A stretch of DNA of 64,000 nucleotides from DASWJZ01 sp963814905 (GTDB taxonomy: Bacteria > Pseudomonadota > Alphaproteobacteria > Rhizobiales > Afifellaceae): positions 310,001 through 374,000 of the forward strand of contig CAWFEM010000013.1 in NCBI GenBank assembly GCA_963814905.1, read 5' to 3'. This document shows, piece after piece, positions 26,040 through 34,524 of this stretch. The notes beneath the pieces are model-generated. The model had not been told where the DNA came from. It did not search any database and was given only the letters and a program-made list of their open reading frames with translations. A program made the position numbers and the translations under genes. Every line of letters begins with the position of its first letter. The stretch's first letter is position 1.

Positions 26040-26177
26040 CTATACCGCGCCCGACCAGAGCAGCGCGAGCACGGCGAGGAGAACGACGGCGCCGGGGACG
26101 CCCCAGAAGAGCGCCCACATATTCATGCGGCGATGATCGCCCTGGCGTGCCTCGGTCGTGCGGAGTTCCTGTGTCAT
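26040..26177 (-). CDS. 45-residue single-span membrane protein behind an EcfG promoter
   Basis: ATG at 26177, with an excellent Shine-Dalgarno (GAAGGAG, five bases upstream), opens a frame reading MTQELRTTEARQGDHRRMNM, then a hydrophobic helix starting WALFWGVPGAVVLLAVLALL, and stops with TAG at 26042-26040. The charged, basic N-terminal half precedes one membrane helix, so the N-terminus is probably cytoplasmic. An exact EcfG-type promoter lies 56 bases upstream of the ATG. I know no named family. Strong RBS, stress promoter and membrane helix together make it a credible small stress protein. Confidence 0.7.
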   Translation of the reverse strand: MTQELRTTEARQGDHRRMNMWALFWGVPGAVVLLAVLALLWSGAV

Positions 26178-26232
26178 GCCGACTCCTTCAATTTGGGCAT
26201 TTCAGGCCGTTTCGGGCGGCCGTTCGGGTGGG

Positions 26233-26257
26233 AACGTCTTGAAACCACAGGAGTTCC
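26233..26257 (-). promoter_or_regulatory. EcfG-type promoter of the small membrane protein
   Basis: On the minus strand GGAAC (26257-26253), 16 bases, CGTT (26236-26233), an exact consensus match. It sits between the lipid kinase stop and the 45-residue membrane protein and points at the latter. Confidence 0.75.
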
Positions 26258-26291
26258 GGACGGTGCGGCGGTGCGCCGGAGGCGTCGCGTC

Positions 26292-27197
26292 TCAGCGATC
26301 GGCGGTCGCTGGGCGCAGGACTTTCAACCCGCCGCTGAGCGAGCGGCAGCGCACGGGGGTGTCAAGCGACACCACCTCGCCATCGACGGACGCGTGAACG
26401 GTCGCATGTGGTAACGCGATCACCACCTCCCTCACCCGCCATTGCTCAAGATGCGGATTGTCGGCGACGGCGCCCACGGCGAGGCCGGCGGCGAGCTTCA
26501 TCAGATCCGGCAGCCGTCGGGACTTCACGACATACAGGCCGAGCGCGCCCTCCGTCGGGTCGTCGGCATAGGGAAGATGTCCTTCGCCGAGCGGATTGTT
26601 GGATACGAGCACGGCCGCGGTCCGGCGTCGGAAGTCGGGGGCGCCTGCGATGCTGATCTTGGTGTCGAGGCGCGGCGGCCGGCCAACCACCATCCACCAG
26701 GCCTGCAGGCTCGCCCACAGCTTGCCGTAGCGCGAACCGTAGTCGAGCCGCTCCCGCACCCTCAGAACCTTGGCGTGCAGCCCGAGTGCGACGTGGTGGA
26801 CGAAAAGGCGACCGTTCACGTCGCAAATGTCGACCGAGGCGAGCGTGCCGTCCGCAAGTTCCAGCGCCGCGGCGCGCATGTCGAGCGGGATGCCAAGCGA
26901 GCGCGCGAAAAGGTTCATCGTGCCGAGCGGCAGGATGCCGAGGGCCGTCCCGCATTCGGCCGCGGCCGCGGCGGCGGCCGATATCGTCCCGTCTCCGCCG
27001 CCAACGATCACCGCGTCGATACCCTCCTGGCCGCAGGCGCGCCTGACCGCCTCAACCGCGTCGGCCCCCGCATGCGCCTCCACGGCGATCGCGTGACCGC
27101 GCTCGCGGAAGATCGCGCCAAGCTCCTCCGCCACCTCCTCGGCGTTGAGACCGGCGAGCGTTCCCGCGCTGCGATTGAGGATCAGAATCAGATTCAT
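26292..27197 (-). CDS. Diacylglycerol kinase-family lipid kinase
   Basis: 301 residues. N-terminal NLILILNRSAGTLAG, nucleotide-binding GGGDGTISAAAAA and ILPLGTMNLFARSLGIPLD are the DAGK-catalytic domain signatures; the C-terminal half has the beta-rich domain of YegS/DgkB-like kinases. It should phosphorylate diacylglycerol or another lipid at the membrane. Start ATG at 27197 fits the family N-terminus. A weaker EcfG-like promoter precedes it. Confidence 0.87.
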   Translation of the reverse strand: MNLILILNRSAGTLAGLNAEEVAEELGAIFRERGHAIAVEAHAGADAVEAVRRACGQEGIDAVIVGGGDGTISAAAAAAAECGTALGILPLGTMNLFARSLGIPLDMRAAALELADGTLASVDICDVNGRLFVHHVALGLHAKVLRVRERLDYGSRYGKLWASLQAWWMVVGRPPRLDTKISIAGAPDFRRRTAAVLVSNNPLGEGHLPYADDPTEGALGLYVVKSRRLPDLMKLAAGLAVGAVADNPHLEQWRVREVVIALPHATVHASVDGEVVSLDTPVRCRSLSGGLKVLRPATADR

Positions 27198-27226
27198 GAA
27201 TTGCCCGCGTCCCGCACGGCGGACAT

Positions 27227-27252
27227 AACCCGCCGGCCGCGGCGGAAGTTCC
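27227..27252 (-). promoter_or_regulatory. Weak EcfG-like promoter before the lipid kinase
   Basis: On the minus strand GGAAC (27252-27248), 17 bases, GGTT (27230-27227). The -35 is exact and the -10 has one mismatch. It is 30 bases from the kinase ATG. The looser rhizobial rule GGAAC-N18/19-TT is satisfied. Confidence 0.35.
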
Positions 27253-27356
27253 TTGCCGGCTCAGAAAATCGAGCCAGCTGGGTACTCGGGGCGGCGGCAA
27301 TGCGGGGCGGGGCCGGCTATGGCGGTGCGATCACGTCCGCCCGCGCGGGCGTCGCC

Positions 27357-28808
27357 TTACCATTCCACGGAGATGTACTGGGTCTCCAGGAACTCCATGA
27401 TGCCGTGATGCGCGCCCTCGCGGCCGATGCCGGACTGCTTCATGCCGCCGAAGGGCGCCGCGGGATCGGAGACGATACCGCGGTTCAGCCCGATCATGCC
27501 GAAGTCGAGCTTCTCGGAGAAAGCCAGGCCGCGCTTCAAGTCGCCGGTGAAGACGTAGGCGACGAGCCCGTATTCGGTATCGTTGCAACGCGTGACGGCA
27601 TCCGCCTCGTCGGTGAACCGCGTGAGCGCCGCGACCGGGCCGAAGATCTCCTCGCGGAAGCAGCGCGCGTCGTCAGGCACGTCGACGAGCACGGTCGGCT
27701 GATAGAAATAGCCGGGTCCGTTGCGGATCGAGCCGCCGGTCAGCACCTTCGCGCCGCGCTTCAACGCGTCCTCGACGAGCTCCACGACCTTGTCGCGCGT
27801 CTCCGCGTTGACGAGCGAGCCGACCTCGATCCCCTCTTCAAGACCGTCGCCGACCTTCATCCCGCCCATCCGGTCGGCGAGCTTCTTGGCGAAACGGTCG
27901 TGCACCTTGTCGTGCACGTAGAACCGGTTGGCGGCCGTGCAGGCCTCGCCGATATTACGCATCTTGGCGACGATCGCGCCTTCGACCGCCGCGTCGACAT
28001 CGGCATCCTCGAAGACGACGAACGGCGCGTTGCCGCCGAGCTCCATCGCCGGGTTGACGATGTTGTCCGCCGCCGAGTGCAGGAGCTTGCGCCCGACCTC
28101 GGTGGAGCCGGTGAACGAAACGACGCGCACGCGCTGGTCGTGCAACAGCGTGTCGACGAGCTTGCCGGTATGGGCGGAGGGAAGCACGCTGACGATGCCC
28201 TTCGGCACGCCAGCCTTCTCCATGATCTCCATCAGCTTCAGCATGGTGAGCGGCGTTGCCGAGGCCGGCTTCAGAATCACCGGGCAGCCGGCCGCGAGCG
28301 CCGGACCCATCTTGCGGGTCGCCATGGCGGCGGGAAAATTCCACGGCGTAACGAGCACCGCGATGCCGGCCGGCTTGTGTCCGACCACGATGCGCGCCCC
28401 GGTCGAAGGACCGCGATAGAAGTCACCCGTGGCGCGCGCCGCCTCTTCGGAGCTCCAGCGGAAGAACTCGGCGGCGTAGGCGGCTTCGCCGCGCGAATCC
28501 GACAGCGCCTTGCCGTTCTCCAGCGTGATCAGGCGGGCGAACTCTTCCTTCTCCGCCGTCATCAGCTCAAAGGCCTTGCGCAGCATTTCACCGCGCTCGC
28601 GCGGTTTCAGCGCGGCAAAGGCCGGGAACGCCTTTTCGGCCGCGTCGAGCGCCGCGAGGCCGTCCTCGACCGTGGCGCTGGCGACCTCGGCAAGAATCTC
28701 GCCGGTCGCCGGATTGTCGACCGCGAACGTGCCGCCGTCGGAGGCGTCGCGCCATTCGCCGCCAAGGAAGAGCTGCGTGGGAACGTTCTGGACGGATGCG
28801 TGCTTCAC
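27357..28808 (-). CDS. gabD: NAD(P)-dependent succinate-semialdehyde dehydrogenase
   Basis: 483 residues, the usual length. Aldehyde dehydrogenase landmarks are VTPWNFPAAMATRK, cofactor-loop SFTGSTEVGRKLL, general-base MELGGNAPF and nucleophile IGEACTAANRF, ending with GGMKQSGIGREGAHHG, typical of GabD-type enzymes that oxidise succinate semialdehyde to succinate. The GTG at 28808, preceded by GAAGGTGAAG, is the preferred start since the longer frame adds only basic non-conserved residues. No gabT is nearby. Confidence 0.88.
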   Translation of the reverse strand: MKHASVQNVPTQLFLGGEWRDASDGGTFAVDNPATGEILAEVASATVEDGLAALDAAEKAFPAFAALKPRERGEMLRKAFELMTAEKEEFARLITLENGKALSDSRGEAAYAAEFFRWSSEEAARATGDFYRGPSTGARIVVGHKPAGIAVLVTPWNFPAAMATRKMGPALAAGCPVILKPASATPLTMLKLMEIMEKAGVPKGIVSVLPSAHTGKLVDTLLHDQRVRVVSFTGSTEVGRKLLHSAADNIVNPAMELGGNAPFVVFEDADVDAAVEGAIVAKMRNIGEACTAANRFYVHDKVHDRFAKKLADRMGGMKVGDGLEEGIEVGSLVNAETRDKVVELVEDALKRGAKVLTGGSIRNGPGYFYQPTVLVDVPDDARCFREEIFGPVAALTRFTDEADAVTRCNDTEYGLVAYVFTGDLKRGLAFSEKLDFGMIGLNRGIVSDPAAPFGGMKQSGIGREGAHHGIMEFLETQYISVEW

Positions 28809-28928
28809 GTCTTCACCTTCGATCCTGCTCGGAAAATCCCGTTCCTTTGAGCGCGTTCCGTGCCGCCGGTGCAAGAGGGACCGAGTGTCCCAGGTCGTCG
28901 GCTCTTCGACCGCCCACGGCGCGTCGGC

Positions 28929-29237
28929 TCAAATCCCGGAGCCGCCGATCTCGTCTTCGAAGCGGCCGCGCACGCGCCGCCCGGCGCTCTTCAACTCGCG
29001 CAGCTTGGGCAGGGCATCCGGCAGCGGCATCCAGGCCGTCAGCTCCGCGTCGGCATAGACGATGACGCAGCCCGGATCGGAATCGGCCGCGATCCAGCGC
29101 TCGTCGCCGATCGCCCAGCGCACCACGTCGACCTCCGCCGGTCCCTGCTCGCTGGCGCGCACCTGCGCGAGAACGGTCGTCCCGTCCTTGGGCACGTCGT
29201 GTATCGGGCGCCACGCCCCTCGATTCGGATTGCTCAT
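28929..29237 (-). CDS. Small conserved protein, DUF551-like
   Basis: 102 residues from MSNPNRGAWRPIHDVPKDG. The pattern W-x-P-I-x-x-x-P-K-D-G near the N-terminus and ELTAWMPLPD at the end recalls the DUF551 fold common in phage and rhizobial small proteins, but the central segment is longer than usual. Function unknown. It sits alone between gabD and the tetR promoter region. Confidence 0.6.
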   Translation of the reverse strand: MSNPNRGAWRPIHDVPKDGTTVLAQVRASEQGPAEVDVVRWAIGDERWIAADSDPGCVIVYADAELTAWMPLPDALPKLRELKSAGRRVRGRFEDEIGGSGI

Positions 29238-29469
29238 TGCTCGCCGCCAAAATGAGATGCCCAGGAAGGATGGCGTCCGCCTGCGGCAAGAGCAAGACAA
29301 AGCGGTGCGGGGCCGCCGGCGACCGGATGCCGGATCGTTCAGGATTTTCTCCCACAGCAGCGGCGTCCCCGGGTTTTCGCGCCGAAAGGCAGGTAATCCG
29401 CTCGTCGAGGCTCAATCCGCCAAGGCCTACCGTGCCGCAATATCGCCATTCGCACCCGCGAAACGACCC

Positions 29470-29517
29470 TTGACAATGACACGATCTGCAGCAATGAGAA
29501 TGAACGTTCATTCTCAT
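29470..29517 (+). promoter_or_regulatory. Promoter and 24-bp palindromic operator of the TetR-RND operon
   Basis: TTGACA at 29470-29475 is followed 17 bases later by a -10-like AATGAG. Positions 29494-29517 are a perfect 24-bp palindrome: ATGAGAATGAAC followed by its own complement. The palindrome covers the expected transcription start and runs into the tetR ATG at 29516; a second imperfect half (GACCGTTCACTCTCA) follows at once. This is a textbook AcrR/TetR-type operator and implies autorepression plus repression of the efflux genes. Confidence 0.8.
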
Positions 29518-30205
29518 GAATGACCGTTCACTCTCACAAGAGCTTCGATCGCCCATGTCTTCGCCCGCGCCGCGCTTGGCGTCAGACGACACATCCGAGC
29601 GCCACCAGCACATCCTCGACGCCGCGGAGCGCAGCTTCTCGCGCGCCGGCTTTCATCGTACGACGATGCAGGACGTCGCGTCGGAAGCCGGGATGAGCCC
29701 CGGCAACCTCTATCGCTACTTCCCGTCCAAGGATGCGCTGGTCGTCGGCCTGGCGGAGCGCGACCGCCTCAGCCTTTCCAGCGAGTTCGCGGAAATGCGC
29801 GAAGTCGGCGGCGACTTCATGGAAGCGTTCCGCGCGCTTGGCGAACGGCATTTCCGCGAGGACATGCGCGACAAGTCCAAGCTCTGCCTGGAAATCTGGG
29901 CGGAGGCGACGCGCAATCCGGAAATCGCCGCGATGCAGACGAAGTTCGATCAGACCTTCGAGGAGCAGCTCACAGCCGCTCTGGAGGTTGGCAAGAAACA
30001 GGGCGCGATTGCGCCCGACGTCGACCTGCGGGCCGTCGCCTCAATCATCGGCAAGCTCGGCGACGGCCTCTTCGTCCGCCGCGCGGTCGCCTCCGATTTC
30101 GACGCGGAGCGCGAGATCGGAGAGGTCTTTGCGGTTATCTGCGCGCTCGTGAAGGGCGCTGTCGATTTCAATTGTTCCACTTCAGATTCTGAGAGCACGT
30201 CATGA
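29516..30205 (+). CDS. TetR/AcrR-family transcriptional repressor
   Basis: 229 residues. The DNA-binding domain occupies about 25-75 (ILDAAERSFSRAGFHRTTMQ, then GNLYRYFPSKDAL), and the C-terminal ligand domain follows. It is the first gene of an operon with an RND adaptor and pump, with a 4-bp ATGA overlap to the adaptor, so it should repress the pump until its drug ligand binds. The ATG at 29516 lies inside the operator palindrome; an alternative ATG at 29555 (MSSPAPRL) would leave the operator as leader. Confidence 0.9.
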   Translation: MNDRSLSQELRSPMSSPAPRLASDDTSERHQHILDAAERSFSRAGFHRTTMQDVASEAGMSPGNLYRYFPSKDALVVGLAERDRLSLSSEFAEMREVGGDFMEAFRALGERHFREDMRDKSKLCLEIWAEATRNPEIAAMQTKFDQTFEEQLTAALEVGKKQGAIAPDVDLRAVASIIGKLGDGLFVRRAVASDFDAEREIGEVFAVICALVKGAVDFNCSTSDSESTS

Positions 30206-31299
30206 CCTTCAGTCGTATTCTCGCGATCGTCATCGTCGTCGTCGCGACGCTGTGGATCGGATCGGGCGTCTTCGGACGCACCGAATCGGTAAAGGACGCA
30301 ACGGCGGAGACGGCGCAGCCAGCCGCCGTGAAGCCCTTCCAGGTCGCCGTGATCACGGCGCACGAAGAGCCGCATTCGCGCGGGCTCATCCTCTCCGGCC
30401 ATACCGAGGCGGATAATCGCGCCAGCGCCGTCGCCCGCGCGACCGGGTCCATCGTCGACCTCAAGGTCGATCGCGGCGACCAGGTCAAGGAAGGCGACAT
30501 CATCGCCACGTTGTCCGACGAGGCTCGCGACGCGCAGGTCGCGCAGGCGGAAGCGATGGTTGCGCAGCGCCAGGCCGACCTCGAAGCCAAGATGCAGCTC
30601 ATCAAGCGCGGCATCACGCCGGCCAACGAGAAGAACCAGCTCCAGGCCGAGTTGCGCGGCGCGGAAGCCGCGCTCGCCACGGCCGAAGCGGAGCGTGAGC
30701 GCGGGCTCGTGCGCGCGCCGATCACGGGCGTCGTCAGCGACGTGCCGATGACGAAGGGACAGGCGATCCAGCCCGGCACCATGGTCGCGGAGGTGATCGC
30801 GCTCGATCCGATGCTCGCGGTTGCCGAGGTGGCCGAGCGCCAGCTCGCCTTCGTCAAGGTCGGCCAGACCGCGACCGCGCGGCTCGTCACCGGGCAGACG
30901 GCGGTGGGCAAGGTTCGCTACGTCTCGCCGACGGCGAGCGAAGGAACGCGCACCTACCGCGTCGAAGTCGCGCTCGACAATTCCGACCATGGCATCGCCG
31001 ACGGCGTCACCGCCGAGGTGGAGTTCCAGCTTGCGCCGGTCGCCGCGATGCGCGTGCCGCGCTCCGCCCTCACCTTTTCCGCGGCGGGCGAGCTCAGCGT
31101 GCGCACGGTCGGCAAGGACAACGTCGTCGCCTCCGTGCCGGTCAAGATCGTGGAAGACTCGCGCGACGAGATCTGGCTCGCCGGACCGAAAGACGGCGCG
31201 ACGGTCATCGTCCGCGGTCAGGACTTCGTGAAGGACGGCCAGGTCGTCGCGCCGGTCGACGTGTCGAACGCGCCGTCCGAGCTCCTGTCGAAGTCCTGA
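30202..31299 (+). CDS. RND efflux periplasmic adaptor subunit
   Basis: 365 residues. An N-terminal signal/anchor (AIVIVVVATLWIGSGVFG) is followed by a lipoyl/barrel-sandwich half (ATGSIVDLKVDRGDQVKEGD), a short helical hairpin (about 110-160), the second lipoyl half (LVRAPITGVVSDVPMTKGQ) and beta-barrel and membrane-proximal domains. It is a membrane fusion protein linking the pump to an outer-membrane channel; no TolC-like gene is in the operon. Start overlaps the repressor stop. Confidence 0.9.
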   Translation: MTFSRILAIVIVVVATLWIGSGVFGRTESVKDATAETAQPAAVKPFQVAVITAHEEPHSRGLILSGHTEADNRASAVARATGSIVDLKVDRGDQVKEGDIIATLSDEARDAQVAQAEAMVAQRQADLEAKMQLIKRGITPANEKNQLQAELRGAEAALATAEAERERGLVRAPITGVVSDVPMTKGQAIQPGTMVAEVIALDPMLAVAEVAERQLAFVKVGQTATARLVTGQTAVGKVRYVSPTASEGTRTYRVEVALDNSDHGIADGVTAEVEFQLAPVAAMRVPRSALTFSAAGELSVRTVGKDNVVASVPVKIVEDSRDEIWLAGPKDGATVIVRGQDFVKDGQVVAPVDVSNAPSELLSKS

Positions 31300-31326
31300 A
31301 GACCGTAAGCCGCGAAGGTCTCCCCC

Positions 31327-34300
31327 ATGGGCAATCCCGTCGACTACGCGATCAGTCACGCGCGCCTGACGCTCGCTATCCTCCTCTTCCTGCTCGTGGC
31401 GGGCTTTGCGGCCTATGTCTCGATCCCGAAAGAGGCGGAACCGGACGTCACCATCCCGATCGTCTACGTCAACGTCACGCAGCGCGGCATCAGCCCGGAA
31501 GACGCGGAGCGGCTCATCCTCAAGCCGCTCGAGACCAGCCTGAAGTCGGTGGAGAACGTCAAGGAGATGCGCTCCGCCGCCTTTGAGGGCGGCGGCTACG
31601 TTCTGCTTGAGTTCGAGGCGGGCTTTGATTCCGACGCCGCGCTTGCCGACGTGCGCGCCAAGGTGGACGACGCCAAGAGCGACCTGCCGAGCGACGCCGA
31701 CGAGCCGCACGTGCAGGAGGTCAACCTTTCGCTCTTCCCGGTGCTTGTCGTGGCACTTGGCGGGGATGTCCCGGAGCGCACGCTCCTGCAGCTCGCGCGC
31801 CAGGCCGAAACCGCGATCGAGCAGATTCCGGGTGTGCTGTCCGCGGAGCTCAAGGGCGCGCGCGACGAGGCGGTGGAGATCATCACCGAGCCGACGCTTC
31901 TCCAGAGCTATAACGTCCCGATCGACCGGCTCATCTCGTCCTTCAACCTCGGCAACAGCCTGGTCGCGGCGGGGGCGCTTGAGAGCGAATCCGGGCGCTT
32001 CGCCGTCAAGGTGCCGTCGCTGATCGAGACGCCGGACGACATCATGAACTTCCCGATCACGGCGTCCGGCGCGACGACGGTCAAGCTCGGCGACGTGGCG
32101 GAGGTGCGCCCGACCTTCAAGGACCCCACCTCCATCACGCGCGTCAACGGAAAGCCGGCGATCACGATCGAGGTCTCCAAGCGCAGCGGCGCCAACCTGG
32201 TGGAGACGGTCGATGCCACGCGCAAGGTGGTGGAAGACCTCGCCAAGACCTGGCCTTCGACGGTCGACGTGTCGTTCACGCAGGACAAGTCGAAAGACAT
32301 CCGCACCATGCTGCACGAGCTGCAGAACAGCGTGATCACCGCCGTTCTCCTCGTCGTTGTGATCATGCTGATGGTGCTTGGCGGGCGCGCCTCGATCTTC
32401 ATCGGGATCGCCATTCCTGCCTCGTTCCTGACCGGCATCCTGGCGCTGCAGCTCGCCGGGCTGACGGTCAACATCGTCGTGCTGTTCTCGCTGATCCTCG
32501 CCGTCGGCATGCTCGTCGACGACGCGATCATCGTGTCGGAATTCGCGGAGCGGCGCATGTCGGAAGGCATGCAGCCGCGCGACGCCTATTCGCTCGCGGC
32601 GAAGCGCATGGCGGGGCCCGTGATCGCCGCCACGGCGACGCGCGTCGCGGCGTTCTCGCCGCTCCTCTTCTGGCCCGGCATCGTCGGCCAGTTCATGAAA
32701 TACCTGCCGCTGACGCTGATCGCGACGCTTTCCGCGTCGCTCGCCGTGGCGCTCTTCTTCACGCCGACGCTCGGCTCCATCCTCGGCCGCGCGAGCGCTC
32801 CGAAGCCCGAAGAGCACATGCGCGACCGCGGCCTCTACATGCGCACGGTGAAGCTCGCGCTCCGCCGTCCGCTCGCCACGCTCGGCCTCGCCGTCCTGCT
32901 TCTCGTCGGCGTCATCCAGGCCTACGGCACGTTCGGCAATGGGGTGGAGTTCTTCCCCGACATCGAGCCCGACTACGGGCTCGTGCAGGTCAGGGCGCGC
33001 GGCAACCTCTCCATCCAGGAGAAGGACGCTCTGGTGCGGCAGGTGGAGAACCGGCTTCTCGGCATGCCGGAGCTGCTGACCGTCTATGCGCGCGCCGGCG
33101 AAGGCCAGCGCGGCTCCGACGAAGTGACGGAGGACACCGTCGGGACCGTGCAGTTCGAGCTCGTCGACTGGAAGAAGCGGCGCAAGGCCGGCGTCATCCT
33201 CGACGAGATCCGCGCCAAGACGAAGGACATCCCCGGCGTGATCGTGGAGGTCAACAAGCCGCAGGCCGGCCCGCCGACGGGCAAGCCGGTGACGCTGGAA
33301 ATCGCCTCCGTCGATCCGGACCTCCTTTATCCGGCGGCGCGCAAGGTGGCGGCGATCGTCGCCGCCAATCCCGAGACGCGCGACGTCGACGACGGTCTGC
33401 CGCTTCCCGGCATCGATTGGAAGCTCGACGTTGACAAGGCGGAGGCGGCGAAATACGGCGCCAGCCCGATCACGGTCGGCACCGCCGTCCAGCTCGTGAC
33501 GAACGGCGTAAAGGTCTCCGAATATCGCCCCTCTTCGACCGACAAGTCGGTCGACATCCTGGTGCGCTTCCCGGAGAACCGGCGGAGCCTCGACGAGCTC
33601 GACCAGCTCACCGTCAACACCAGCGCTGGCGCAGTGCCGATCGGCAATTTCGTCACCCGCACGGCGGCGCCGAAGGTGGGGCTCATCAACCGCATCGCCG
33701 GCTCGCGCGTCGTGACCGTCACCGCCAACGTGGCGGAAGGCGTTCAGTCGGCCGTCGTGCAGCAGCAGGTTCTCGACCAGCTCAAGGACGCCGATCTCGG
33801 CTCAGGCGTCACCTACAAGATGAAGGGCGAGGACGAGGAGCGCGAGAAGGCCGGCGCCTTCCTGATGAAGGCCTTCGGCGCGGCACTCTTCCTGATCTTC
33901 GCGATCCTGCTTGCGCAGTTCAACAAGTTCACCAGCGTGATGCTGGTGCTTTCCGCCGTGCTCCTTTCCACCATCGGCGTCCTGATCGGGCTCATGGTGA
34001 TGGGCCAGGCCTTCGGCGTGGTGATGACCGGGGTCGGCATCATCGCCAATGCCGGCGTCATCGTGAACAACAACATCGTTCTGATCGACACCTACGATCG
34101 GCTCCGACGCGAGGGCCGCGCCGCCTATGAGGCGATCCTGGAGACCTGCCGCGAGCGTGCGCGGCCTGTGGTGCTGACCGCGGTCACCGCCATGCTCGGC
34201 GTGCTCGCCATCGCTTTCGGCATCAACATCGATTTCGTGACCCGCTCCGTCGCGATCGGCGCACCGTCGACACAATGGTGGATCCATCTCTCCACGGCGA

Positions 34301-34503
34301 TCGTCTTCGGCCTCGGCTTTGCGACGATCCTGACGCTCATCGTCACGCCGGCGTCGCTGATGGCGATCGCCAACCTCGCGGCGTGGCGTCAGAAGCGGAA
34401 GGAGCGGCGCGGCGCAAGGCGCGAGGCGCGGCTTGCGGCACGCGACGGCATCCTACCGCCCCGCGACGGCGAGGACGTCTCTCTGCCGCAGGCGGCGGAG
34501 TAG
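31327..34503 (+). CDS. RND efflux pump inner-membrane permease (HAE1-like)
   Basis: 1,058 residues with the AcrB topology: one N-terminal helix (LTLAILLFLLVAGFAAYVSIP), a large periplasmic loop, five helices including the proton-relay GMLVDDAIIVSEFAERRM, a second periplasmic loop and six more helices including NAGVIVNNNIVLID. It exports drugs or toxic compounds by proton antiport. It closely follows the adaptor gene. Substrate range is not predictable, though the HAE1-like cluster without TolC is common for solvents, dyes and antimicrobials in rhizobia. Confidence 0.92.
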   Translation: MGNPVDYAISHARLTLAILLFLLVAGFAAYVSIPKEAEPDVTIPIVYVNVTQRGISPEDAERLILKPLETSLKSVENVKEMRSAAFEGGGYVLLEFEAGFDSDAALADVRAKVDDAKSDLPSDADEPHVQEVNLSLFPVLVVALGGDVPERTLLQLARQAETAIEQIPGVLSAELKGARDEAVEIITEPTLLQSYNVPIDRLISSFNLGNSLVAAGALESESGRFAVKVPSLIETPDDIMNFPITASGATTVKLGDVAEVRPTFKDPTSITRVNGKPAITIEVSKRSGANLVETVDATRKVVEDLAKTWPSTVDVSFTQDKSKDIRTMLHELQNSVITAVLLVVVIMLMVLGGRASIFIGIAIPASFLTGILALQLAGLTVNIVVLFSLILAVGMLVDDAIIVSEFAERRMSEGMQPRDAYSLAAKRMAGPVIAATATRVAAFSPLLFWPGIVGQFMKYLPLTLIATLSASLAVALFFTPTLGSILGRASAPKPEEHMRDRGLYMRTVKLALRRPLATLGLAVLLLVGVIQAYGTFGNGVEFFPDIEPDYGLVQVRARGNLSIQEKDALVRQVENRLLGMPELLTVYARAGEGQRGSDEVTEDTVGTVQFELVDWKKRRKAGVILDEIRAKTKDIPGVIVEVNKPQAGPPTGKPVTLEIASVDPDLLYPAARKVAAIVAANPETRDVDDGLPLPGIDWKLDVDKAEAAKYGASPITVGTAVQLVTNGVKVSEYRPSSTDKSVDILVRFPENRRSLDELDQLTVNTSAGAVPIGNFVTRTAAPKVGLINRIAGSRVVTVTANVAEGVQSAVVQQQVLDQLKDADLGSGVTYKMKGEDEEREKAGAFLMKAFGAALFLIFAILLAQFNKFTSVMLVLSAVLLSTIGVLIGLMVMGQAFGVVMTGVGIIANAGVIVNNNIVLIDTYDRLRREGRAAYEAILETCRERARPVVLTAVTAMLGVLAIAFGINIDFVTRSVAIGAPSTQWWIHLSTAIVFGLGFATILTLIVTPASLMAIANLAAWRQKRKERRGARREARLAARDGILPPRDGEDVSLPQAAE

Positions 34504-34524
34504 CGGCACTCTTTTCTGCCACGG

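Noticed and set aside
29950..32817. A 955-codon minus-strand open frame opposite the efflux genes
   Set aside because: It is the antisense shadow of the TetR, adaptor and RND genes; its His/Arg/Asp-rich composition is typical of GC-rich antisense frames and it has no recognisable domain.
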